Part shown: positions 1 to 5,532 of the stretch, one piece after another | How positions within the stretch are numbered: position 1 is the first letter of the stretch | Layout of the letters: the number at the start of each line of letters is the position of its first letter | Origin: JAPWJZ01 sp035626855 | GTDB taxonomy: Bacteria > Pseudomonadota > Alphaproteobacteria > Micavibrionales > UBA2020 | Length of the DNA: 8,296 nt | Direction of reading: 5' to 3' | NCBI GenBank assembly: GCA_035626855.1 | Contig: DASPMW010000103.1 | Span: 1-8,296, forward strand | Program-made: the position numbers and the translations under genes | Notes under the pieces: generated by a model | What the model saw: the letters and a program-made list of their open reading frames with translations, nothing else | Told to the model about the DNA's origin: nothing | Databases searched by the model: none

Positions 1-293
1 AGCTCAGCTTCCTTGTCGATCGCGGCCTGACGTTTAGCTTTTTGCGCTTCGCTTTGGAACGGGTCGGGTTTTTCGGTTGTTATCGTGCCGATGAAATCGA
101 CAGCCACGGCGGGACGCGCGAAAGCGGGCTGGCCGTTTTCGTCGGTCACAGGCACGTTCCAGTCGCCGCGGTCAACGGGCGGCGCGGGCGGCACAAGCTT
201 CGACGCATCGCATACCGGCGACGGCGGGGCGACCATATTGAAGGGCCGCACGATCATGAAGTAAGGCGTCGGTTTCTCAGGCTGTCGTGACAT
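1..293 (-). CDS. Hypothetical proline-rich protein, C-terminus cut by window edge
   Basis: The minus-strand frame opens at ATG (complement of 291-293) and stays open to the left edge, giving 97 complete codons without a stop. It begins MSRQPEKPTPYFMIVRPFNM. A GGAG ribosome binding site lies 7 bases upstream of the ATG (AAGGAGAGAGACA-ATG), which supports this start. The visible part is hydrophilic and rich in proline, with PP runs near residues 24-40. It has no signal peptide or membrane segment, and the last visible stretch is charged and helix-prone (QSEAQKAKRQAAIDKEAEL). Codon third positions are mostly G or C, as expected for a real gene in this genome. I do not recognise the family. It is divergent from the lipoprotein gene at 652, with the long intergenic region between them. 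Confidence 0.6.
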   Translation of the reverse strand, partial: MSRQPEKPTPYFMIVRPFNMVAPPSPVCDASKLVPPAPPVDRGDWNVPVTDENGQPAFARPAVAVDFIGTITTEKPDPFQSEAQKAKRQAAIDKEAE

Positions 294-651
294 TGTCTCT
301 CTCCTTCGCCCTGGCGGGCTACTAACACCCTCGACATGTCACGCCGTGTGGAATTCCATCTGAGCACAGTCGATCAAAAATTGTCCAGATTTATCCACAG
401 TCCCCGTGTCGGCGTGCCATCGCTCCGCACTGCATTCGACCCTATTGAACAATGTTTAAAGAATTGTTGCGCTCCCTGCCCATTGTGGCGCGACTCGCAA
501 AAAGCATACTAATGATAGGATTATGCGAAGATGTGGCGCCGTTATTGGAAAGCGCGTCTTTGGATAACGGTGTAAAGACGTAATAGTGCCCTTATGGTTT
601 ACGATGTCTGTCCGCGGCGCTGTGATCTGACCGAATCCGGGAGTAACGGAG
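294..651. other. Divergent intergenic region, relatively AT-rich
   Basis: This 358-base stretch separates two divergent genes and must hold promoters for both. It includes the GGAG site of the left gene just after 293, a consensus DnaA box at 391-399, an AT-richer part from about 430 to 600, and the GGGAG ribosome binding site (639-643) of the lipoprotein gene. I could not find a convincing -35/-10 pair on either strand. The best plus-strand candidate is TTGTGG at about 484 with a CATACT-like hexamer near 505, which is weak. No RNA gene or convincing small gene is visible. Confidence 0.6.
391..399 (+). promoter_or_regulatory. Consensus DnaA box (TTATCCACA)
   Basis: TTATCCACA is an exact match to the high-affinity DnaA-binding 9-mer. 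A weaker look-alike, TTGTCCAGA, lies immediately upstream at 381-389 with two mismatches. There is no cluster of further boxes and neither neighbour looks like a replication gene, so an origin is unlikely. A DnaA-controlled promoter or a chance match are both possible. A perfect 9-mer on either strand is expected by chance roughly 0.06 times in 8 kb of unbiased sequence. Confidence 0.4.
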
Positions 652-1245
652 ATGCCTTTCGCGCGTAGAGCCTGTTGGTTTCTGTGGCGCGCCTTTTGTG
701 GCGTGCTTTCCTTGTGCTCGCTGACATCATGCCTCTTTGTCGAAGATTTTGGAACCTACTGGAACAAGGCAACGATTGATCCCGCACTCCTAGCTGAATG
801 GCGCATCGACGAAAAGGAAACGGTTCGCATTGAGAGTGCCGGTGACACTATGCGCATTGAGGAGGCAACGCCGAAAGAACCAAGTGAACGCGCATTCGTC
901 GTTGCTCGGGCGCTCCAAATTGGCGCTTACCATTACCTCATGGTGAAGGGAAAACCCGAGGGCAGCGCCGAATTGCAAAATCTTGGTTTGTTCAGATACC
1001 TGGTCACAAACGATACATTAACTGTCTATTGGCTGCATCCGGAGCGGATGAATGATTTTCTTGTGAAGAATTATTCCTCCGTTGGAAATATTACAGTACC
1101 GCCGTGCATCGGCAAGTGCAGACATCCTACCTGGACAACGATCCGCCTATTGGACGACGAAGTTTACGATATTCTCGCCAAAATTCCCGCCACTGAGGAA
1201 TTCTGGGGTCACGACGGGTCAATGAAGAAGATCACACAGAAGTAG
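652..1245 (+). CDS. Putative lipoprotein, unknown function, lower GC than neighbours
   Basis: This is a 197-residue protein. The start is supported by GGGAG 8 bases upstream. Residues 1-27 form a signal peptide: basic residues near the start (ARRA), then a hydrophobic stretch, then the lipobox L24-T25-S26-C27, so cleavage and lipidation at Cys27 with export to the periplasm or outer membrane are expected. The remaining roughly 170 residues alternate short beta-like strands and turns (ETVRIES, TMRIEE, FVVARALQIGAYHYLMVKG, TLTVYWL). This resembles small bacterial lipoproteins with a beta-barrel or lipocalin-like layout, but I cannot name a family. Two more cysteines (PPCIGKC) lie in the C-terminal third. 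Base composition is unlike the neighbours: two sampled 60-base lines are 55% and 43% GC, against 77% in a line of the ankyrin gene. This suggests recent acquisition or weak codon selection. It converges on the HEPN-like gene with 78 bases between them. Confidence 0.8.
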   Translation: MPFARRACWFLWRAFCGVLSLCSLTSCLFVEDFGTYWNKATIDPALLAEWRIDEKETVRIESAGDTMRIEEATPKEPSERAFVVARALQIGAYHYLMVKGKPEGSAELQNLGLFRYLVTNDTLTVYWLHPERMNDFLVKNYSSVGNITVPPCIGKCRHPTWTTIRLLDDEVYDILAKIPATEEFWGHDGSMKKITQK

Positions 1246-1323
1246 GTCTCGCTACAGCAGAGGTTTCCAATGCAATTACCTGCGTTCGCTCACGAGCGAC
1301 AGAAGGACATCATTCGCTTGCGC

Positions 1324-1824
1324 TTAAGACGAGGAGGCAGCCCCGACTTTTTTTGCGAGCTCGTGAAGCGTCGCGTCAACGCGGCTAATGTGCGATGTCC
1401 ACTGCGCAGCCGGATTGTACCGGGACATCAGATAATCGCGGCTGAGGTCGAGACTGTCGATATGGGCGCGAGTGCGCTTCGTCAGCACCAGGCCTTTTTC
1501 ATCGGCGATTTTCATGCGCGACTTGAAGCTGTGCTGCAATGCGCGGGCATCATCGGGTGCGACGCCCTTTATGAGCAGAAAGGCGGTCAGGTAATGCTCG
1601 ATCGCCTGCAGCGCGTTGAAGCGGTAGGGATGCCAGCTGACCGCATCCATTTTTCGACCGATCCCGCGCAAGTGTTCTGCGGCGGCGCAGTACGAATCGG
1701 CGAGCGCGAGCAGCGTGGCGGCATCTTCGGCCATCAGGCTGCCGCCCTGTTTTACCGCGTGTGCCTGTCGCAGGAAGTTTGCGGGCGACAAGGCTGGTGC
1801 GGGTCGCGGGGAATGGGCCATCAT
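1324..1824 (-). CDS. HEPN-like helical-bundle protein
   Basis: This is a 166-residue protein with no signal peptide or membrane segment, probably cytoplasmic and almost entirely helical. Residues 36-60 (TLLALADSYCAAAEHLRGIG) form a first helix. Residues 70-87 (NALQAIEHYLTAFLLIKG) match the typical HEPN core helix that ends in a K-G turn. A histidine-containing loop follows (LQHSF, 96-100), then a helix ending YLMSRYNP (131-138), where HEPN proteins commonly carry an RY-P motif. I see no canonical R-X4-6-H ribonuclease motif, so if it is a HEPN protein it is probably not a classic RNase toxin. The start is ambiguous between ATG at complement 1822-1824 and the adjacent ATG at 1819-1821. An AGGGAG site lies only about 3 bases before the first and 6 before the second, favouring the second. 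The opposite strand has an open frame here, but its translation is cysteine-rich and looks like a shadow. The fold assignment is by eye and moderate; the existence of the gene is much surer. Confidence 0.72.
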   Translation of the reverse strand: MMAHSPRPAPALSPANFLRQAHAVKQGGSLMAEDAATLLALADSYCAAAEHLRGIGRKMDAVSWHPYRFNALQAIEHYLTAFLLIKGVAPDDARALQHSFKSRMKIADEKGLVLTKRTRAHIDSLDLSRDYLMSRYNPAAQWTSHISRVDATLHELAKKVGAASSS

Positions 1825-1831
1825 CCTCTCC

Positions 1832-1870
1832 CTTTAAATAAAAACCCGCCGCGAGTGGAAGCGCGGCGGG
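1832..1870 (-). terminator. Intrinsic terminator or attenuator on the minus strand
   Basis: CCCGCCGCG (1845-1853) and CGCGGCGGG (1862-1870) form a perfect 9-bp GC stem with an 8-base loop. On the minus strand the stem is followed directly by a T-rich tract (TTTTTATTTA, complement of about 1835-1844). It therefore terminates transcription coming from the 44-codon ORF at 1896-2030. The T-tract runs straight into the ribosome binding site of the HEPN-like gene, so the element may also work as an attenuator for that gene. Confidence 0.85.
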
Positions 1871-1895
1871 TGTGAAGGTTCGGGCTCACGAACTT

Positions 1896-2030
1896 CTATT
1901 GCGGACGCTGGACGCCGGGCTGGAGGGGATAGACCACCTTGAGCTCGGTCGGGCGCTTCTCGGCGGGCGCATCATCGCCGGGCCGTTCTGCCTTTGCGTC
2001 GAATTCCGATTTGTGCTGGTTGCTTTTCAT
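1896..2030 (-). CDS. Small hydrophilic protein, 44 residues, unknown
   Basis: The minus strand encodes a 44-residue peptide beginning MKSNQHKSEFDAKAERPGDD and ending PLQPGVQRPQ before a TAG. Three things support it as a real gene. GGAGGG (complement of 2039-2044) sits 8 bases before the ATG. Third codon positions are strongly G/C. A hairpin terminator begins 25 bases after the stop. The peptide is charged and proline-rich with no hydrophobic segment, so it is probably disordered and cytoplasmic; only LKVVYPL near residues 30-36 looks structured. I recognise no family. It lies 71 bases upstream of the HEPN-like gene in the same direction and could share its transcript by terminator readthrough. 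Confidence 0.6.
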   Translation of the reverse strand: MKSNQHKSEFDAKAERPGDDAPAEKRPTELKVVYPLQPGVQRPQ

Positions 2031-2225
2031 TGGGACTGCCCTCCCTACTGTTCTTTTGATGTTACACAAAGTTTATTAAAATTGTATTTACCCCGTTAAG
2101 ATTGAAATTTTTCAGCCGCTTGAGGAAATAGACAGCGTTGAGATTGCGGCGCTGCGGGGCGACTCGTTTCGTTGACAGCCACTGCCGCAGACCCTACGAT
2201 GTAACGGTTTTTAAGGAAAAGCGGC
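2031..2225. other. Divergent intergenic region with AT-rich block
   Basis: This region separates the minus-strand 44-codon ORF from the plus-strand ankyrin operon. Positions 2051-2115 are markedly AT-rich and probably contain the minus-strand promoter. A weak candidate there is TTAACG (complement of about 2094-2099) followed by a TAAACT-like hexamer. Two similar direct motifs, CAGCCGCTTGAG (2113-2124) and CAGCGTTGAG (2133-2142), start 20 bases apart upstream of the ankyrin promoter and might be regulator sites. Confidence 0.45.
2172..2200 (+). promoter_or_regulatory. Sigma-70-type promoter of the ankyrin operon
   Basis: A perfect -35 hexamer TTGACA (2172-2177) is separated by exactly 17 bp from TACGAT (2195-2200), which matches TATAAT at four of six positions. 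Transcription would start near 2207. That leaves a leader of about 20 bases that just includes the AAGGA ribosome binding site (2213-2217), 8 bases before the ATG at 2226. No other promoter is needed for the second gene, which starts 2 bases after the first stops. Confidence 0.65.
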
Positions 2226-4370
2226 ATGGACGAGGATTTCAACAAGGCGGCGGAGAATCGCGCCCAGTGGCGGCGCAAATTGCTCGACGCCGTCGCCGAA
2301 GCGCGCCGCGATTATTCCTTTGCCGATGCCATCCGCCAGGAGAAATGGCAAGACGCGATCGCCCTCCATGAAGCGGGGGCGAATGCCCATCACCGAGACG
2401 ACGCCGCGCTGAAGGCCTTGCGTAATATCGACAGCATCAATGCGGCGGAGGCGCTCGAGAAAATCAAGGTGCCGGGTTCGCCGCGTCTTGCGCATACGCC
2501 CTATCTCGTCGCGGCGCAGAACGGCCGGCTGGAGACGCTCGAGCACGGGCTCGCCAAAGGGCTGACGAAGGAGACGTTGTCCTCGGCGCTGTTCTTCGCG
2601 CTGCAGGCGAAGCAGGACACGGCGGCAGATCTGATCCTCGGCCACCTGCCCCCGAAGGATATGCAGGAAAAAGCGCTGTTCGCGCTGCTGCTCGCCCGCC
2701 CCGCCGAATACGAGGCCGCGCTGGCGGCGCGGGACCACGACGCCGATTTCTTCGCGCATTTTTACAGCGCCTGCGATTACAACGACAAGGCCGCCATGGC
2801 GCTGTCGCTCGAGAAAATGATCGCGCATCGCGACCGGCTGCCGCCGCAGCTGTTCATGGGGTCGGGATTTTTCGACGAGTTCATGGGGCCGCCGCCCTTC
2901 ATGCAGCTTGCCAAAAAAGTCATCGGGACAGGCGATGAAGCCGCCATCGACCGCCTGATCGAGGTCTTTTCCGACCTGATGCCGCCCGCTTACCTGATGC
3001 TGGTCTGGGCGCTGACGGAGCAGAAGGCGGGGCTGCCGCTCGTGAAGCACCTCGTTGAAAAACTCGCGGCGACCGAGGGCGATATGTATGCGGTGGTCAT
3101 GAACCTCGCCAGCCGCCCGGATGCGGCGCGCTATGTGGCGGAGAGCTTTCCCGCGGTCGCGCAGCGCTATCCCCTGCAGGTAATGCGCGGACTGCTCGCC
3201 GCGCCGGCGACGGATCTCGCCGCGGATGTCGCGGCATTCGGCCTAACCCTCCCCGACGACGATCCCGCGCGCGCGACGCTGCTGGCAGCGGCGATCGGCG
3301 CGGGCAATGCGGATGCCGAGCAATGGCTGCTGACCCAGTTCGACGCAACGCCCGCCCTGCTGGCGAAGCTCGCCGATAACACCGATTACAAAGTGGTCCG
3401 CCGCGCGGTTGCGCTGGGCGCCGACTGGCATGGCAAGGACGATGCGCTGCTGTGGAAGGCGCTTGGCGAAAACGACAGCGAGACCGTGGCGCAATTCCCG
3501 CGCGACGCGAAGTTTTCGACTGCGTCGACCTGGCAGGTCGGCAATGCGGTCGAGGCGGCGCTGAAGCGTGGCGACGAGGCGCAGCTGGCGGAAATCCTGG
3601 CGCATTGCGACTGGAAGGAAGAGTCGAAGGGGCGCGTGTTCCGCGAGTTCCTGAAACTGCCGGACGGCGTCGCGCGCGCGGCGGCACACGGGCTGCTGCC
3701 GGCAGAGCTGAAAATCGGCGATATGTCGGATATCAGCGGCAGGCAGGGCACTGTGGCGCTGGATGCGCTGGTGGCAAAGGGCGTCGCGATCCCGCAGAAA
3801 GTCGCGGCGGAAGGATTGCGCGTCGCGATCCACCGCAACGATGAAGGCATGATCGGCTGGTTCTTCGCGCGCGGGATGGGCGGCAGCGAGGATCCCCGCT
3901 CCCTGGTAAACGCCATAACGCTTGTCGCCGAAGAAGCAGGGCTGAACTCTGTCGAGAAATGGGTGACGCGCGAGGAAGTGACCCCAGCGCCGGGCATCGC
4001 GGCAGAGATTGAGGCGACAACCGATTTATTTGCAGGCGCGGATAGCCTCGCGCTGCGCGCCGCTTATTCCGACAATTTCGCGGACGTCATGAAAAAAGCA
4101 GGCGCACAGGCGGGGTTCGACCCCGCGCTGCTAGTCAGCACGCGCGACCCTCACGGCAATTCGCTCTTGGAGATTCTGGGCGCGCATGGCCGGCTCGGCG
4201 ACATTTTGGAGCCGGCAGCCGTGTGGAAGGACCGCGACGCCGTCGCCTTCATCCAGGACAACACCCCAGCCATCTATCACGCGCAGGTCGATTACAGCGG
4301 CCTCAAGGCCGCGCTCGATCAATTGCGTCTCGCCGAGCGCGGGCGCGATAACCGTTTCCGGCTGAAATAA
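2226..4370 (+). CDS. Large ankyrin-like solenoid protein with conserved C-terminal domain
   Basis: This is a 714-residue protein without signal peptide or membrane segment. The start is set by AAGGA 8 bases upstream. Most of the length is predicted to be short paired helices, which reads as a degenerate ankyrin-type or related alpha solenoid. Recognisable repeat pieces are the AIALHEAGANAHHRD turn (about 44-58), TPYLVAAQNGRLETLEHGLA (81-100), and later alanine- and leucine-rich units such as RRAVALGADWHGKDDALLWKA. Classical GADVN-type ankyrin consensus is rare, so the repeats are diverged. Residues 631-714 form a separate C-terminal region containing DPHGNSLLEILGAHGRL and NTPAIYHAQVDY, ending RFRLK. 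It aligns by eye with the end of the next gene product. Ankyrin repeats are protein-protein interaction scaffolds, and no catalytic motif is visible. It is the first gene of a two-gene operon facing an icmB-like gene. Being a substrate or partner of that secretion system is an inference from position. Its C-terminus lacks the glutamate-rich patch seen in many Legionella Dot/Icm effectors. Confidence 0.9.
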   Translation: MDEDFNKAAENRAQWRRKLLDAVAEARRDYSFADAIRQEKWQDAIALHEAGANAHHRDDAALKALRNIDSINAAEALEKIKVPGSPRLAHTPYLVAAQNGRLETLEHGLAKGLTKETLSSALFFALQAKQDTAADLILGHLPPKDMQEKALFALLLARPAEYEAALAARDHDADFFAHFYSACDYNDKAAMALSLEKMIAHRDRLPPQLFMGSGFFDEFMGPPPFMQLAKKVIGTGDEAAIDRLIEVFSDLMPPAYLMLVWALTEQKAGLPLVKHLVEKLAATEGDMYAVVMNLASRPDAARYVAESFPAVAQRYPLQVMRGLLAAPATDLAADVAAFGLTLPDDDPARATLLAAAIGAGNADAEQWLLTQFDATPALLAKLADNTDYKVVRRAVALGADWHGKDDALLWKALGENDSETVAQFPRDAKFSTASTWQVGNAVEAALKRGDEAQLAEILAHCDWKEESKGRVFREFLKLPDGVARAAAHGLLPAELKIGDMSDISGRQGTVALDALVAKGVAIPQKVAAEGLRVAIHRNDEGMIGWFFARGMGGSEDPRSLVNAITLVAEEAGLNSVEKWVTREEVTPAPGIAAEIEATTDLFAGADSLALRAAYSDNFADVMKKAGAQAGFDPALLVSTRDPHGNSLLEILGAHGRLGDILEPAAVWKDRDAVAFIQDNTPAIYHAQVDYSGLKAALDQLRLAERGRDNRFRLK

Positions 4371-4372
4371 CC

Positions 4373-5389
4373 ATGTCGGTCGTGGATATCGATGATGAAG
4401 ATGACGACAAATGGCTGGATTACGTATCCGCGCTGACGCCGCTGGCACGCGCCGAGCTGTTCGTCAAATCGGCGCGCGACGGGGAGCTGTGGCGCTGCGA
4501 GCGGCTCATTGAAAAAGGCGTCGATCCGCATTTCCGCGACGGGCAGGCATTGATCCTCGCCGCCGAAAAGGGGCGCAGGGGCGTGATCGGGCTGCTGTTG
4601 TCGCATGTGCCGTCACAGGTGATCAAGGATAACGCGCTGGTGAATGCCGTCGTTGGCGGCAGCGTCGATGCGGTGAAGGCGCTGCTGGCTGCCGGCGCCG
4701 ATCCGCGCCATGACGATTCCGCGCCACTCTGGTACTGCGCAACCAAGGGCCGGGCGGCGATTGCCGAACTGCTGCTGGATGCGGGCGCGGATGTGCATGC
4801 GCATGGCCGGGAGCTGATGGGCGTCGCGCTGGCGCACCGCGATGTTGAAACCGCGACCGTGTTCCTGCGCCATGGCGCAAGCCCTTCCGCCTATTACCGC
4901 GACCTGAACGCGTTTGAATGGTCTGCGGAAATGGGGCTGATGGAGTTTTCGAAGGTGCTGCGCCAATGGGTCGAGGGCGACGCCTATATAGGCCCTGCTT
5001 TTTTCCGCACAAAGACACTGGAAGAGCTGCGCGCGCCGATGCCGGAACGTCACGGCCGCACGGGATTTCATCTCGCCGCCGCCGCCGGTTCGTTTGATGT
5101 GGTGACCGAAAAAATACGCGCGACGCCGGGCGCCCAATTGCGGCTCGACGACCTGCTGCGCCAGACAACGCCGGAGGGCCCCTCGGTGCTGGCACTGCTG
5201 GGACAGGTCGGGCAGCTGAAGATTGCCTTCGAAGCCGATCTCTGGGCGGGGCGGAAGGACGAAATGCTGCAGGCTTACGCCAAAACGCCGGCCGGCTTTC
5301 GCGGGCAGCTGGACTTGGCCGCGACGGTGAGCGCTGTCGACCGGTTGAGCATCCGGCCGAAGCCGGGACAGTTCAGGCTGAAGCCTTAA
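4373..5389 (+). CDS. Ankyrin repeat protein, paralogue of the upstream gene
   Basis: This is a 338-residue protein. Its ATG lies 2 bases after the stop of the previous gene (TAACCATG) with no clear ribosome binding site, which points to translational coupling. A very acidic N-terminus (VDIDDEDDDKW, residues 4-14) is followed by about five ankyrin-type units: near 35-56 (ending KGVDPHFRD), 59-80 (ALILAAEKGRRGVIGLLLSH), 89-112 (VDAVKALLAAGADPR), 119-143 (AIAELLLDAGADVHA) and 150-173 (VETATVFLRHGASPSA). A further unit lies at about 229-250 (TGFHLAAAAGSFDVVTEKI). Residues 256-338 form the conserved C-terminal region shared with the upstream protein: TPEGPSVLALLGQVGQL, then an 'LW...D' segment, KTPAGFRGQLDL, and the end QFRLKP. 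There is no signal peptide, membrane segment or enzymatic motif. The repeats are closer to the ankyrin consensus than those of the larger neighbour. It is probably cytoplasmic or, if secreted, an effector-like adaptor. Confidence 0.9.
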   Translation: MSVVDIDDEDDDKWLDYVSALTPLARAELFVKSARDGELWRCERLIEKGVDPHFRDGQALILAAEKGRRGVIGLLLSHVPSQVIKDNALVNAVVGGSVDAVKALLAAGADPRHDDSAPLWYCATKGRAAIAELLLDAGADVHAHGRELMGVALAHRDVETATVFLRHGASPSAYYRDLNAFEWSAEMGLMEFSKVLRQWVEGDAYIGPAFFRTKTLEELRAPMPERHGRTGFHLAAAAGSFDVVTEKIRATPGAQLRLDDLLRQTTPEGPSVLALLGQVGQLKIAFEADLWAGRKDEMLQAYAKTPAGFRGQLDLAATVSAVDRLSIRPKPGQFRLKP

Positions 5390-5393
5390 CTCA

Positions 5394-5471
5394 TGTCATC
5401 CTGGGCGCAGCGAAGGATCTCCCTTAGTTGCGGCGCGAAAGGGGGCCCCTTCGCTTACGCTCAGAATGACA
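5394..5471. repeat. Imperfect intergenic palindrome (REP-like dispersed repeat)
   Basis: The left arm at 5394-5416 (TGTCATCCTG, then a GCGAAGG end) is the near-perfect inverted copy of the right arm at 5448-5471 (CCTTCGCTTACGCTCAGAATGACA). The arms differ by a few substitutions and one single-base indel. A second inner pair, CCCTT (5421-5425) and AAGGG (5439-5443), extends the cruciform. The arm type GTCATCCTGAGCG-AGCGAAGGATC is, from general knowledge, a dispersed repeat seen between genes in many bacterial genomes. It follows the ankyrin operon stop by 4 bases and could fold in the transcript. Confidence 0.75.
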
Positions 5472-5485
5472 GTTAAAGAATAAAA

Positions 5486-5514
5486 AAAACCCCGGCCTTC
5501 TGGACCGGGGTTTT
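5486..5514. terminator. Bidirectional intrinsic terminator between convergent genes
   Basis: AAAACCCCGG (5486-5495) and CCGGGGTTTT (5505-5514) form a 10-bp stem with a 9-base loop. It is flanked by an A-run on the left (from 5482) and a T-rich run on the right (to 5520). Both strands therefore show a GC stem followed by T residues. It can end the ankyrin operon on the plus strand and the icmB-like gene, whose stop is at 5533-5535, on the minus strand. Confidence 0.92.
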
Positions 5515-5532
5515 GTTTGTTCGAAGGCGCCT

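Noticed and set aside
42..290. Plus-strand open frame at the left edge
   Set aside because: It is an arginine-rich shadow of the minus-strand gene at 1-293, which has the ribosome binding site and better codon use.
512..583. 23-codon plus-strand ORF (starts MIGLCEDVAPLLES) upstream of the lipoprotein gene
   Set aside because: There is no ribosome binding site before the ATG and the length is within chance expectation. It could be a leader peptide, but nothing supports it.
294..651. Possible replication origin around the DnaA box
   Set aside because: There is only one perfect box, no box cluster, no clear AT-rich unwinding repeats and no replication gene next to it.
1285..1298. Small hairpin TCGCT-CACG-AGCGA between the convergent lipoprotein and HEPN-like genes
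   Set aside because: It has only a 5-bp stem and no T-tract on either side, so it is not a convincing terminator.
1270..1875. Plus-strand open frame of 201 codons opposite the HEPN-like gene
   Set aside because: Its translation is cysteine- and arginine-rich without helix or strand logic and has no ribosome binding site. It spans the terminator hairpin, and the opposite strand encodes a protein with a coherent helical pattern and good start signals.
2211..3050. Long minus-strand open frame (279 codons) inside the ankyrin gene, plus several similar frames inside both ankyrin genes
   Set aside because: They are arginine-, glutamine- and histidine-rich or serine- and arginine-rich shadows, as expected opposite GC-rich coding sequence. 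None has a ribosome binding site that I can see.
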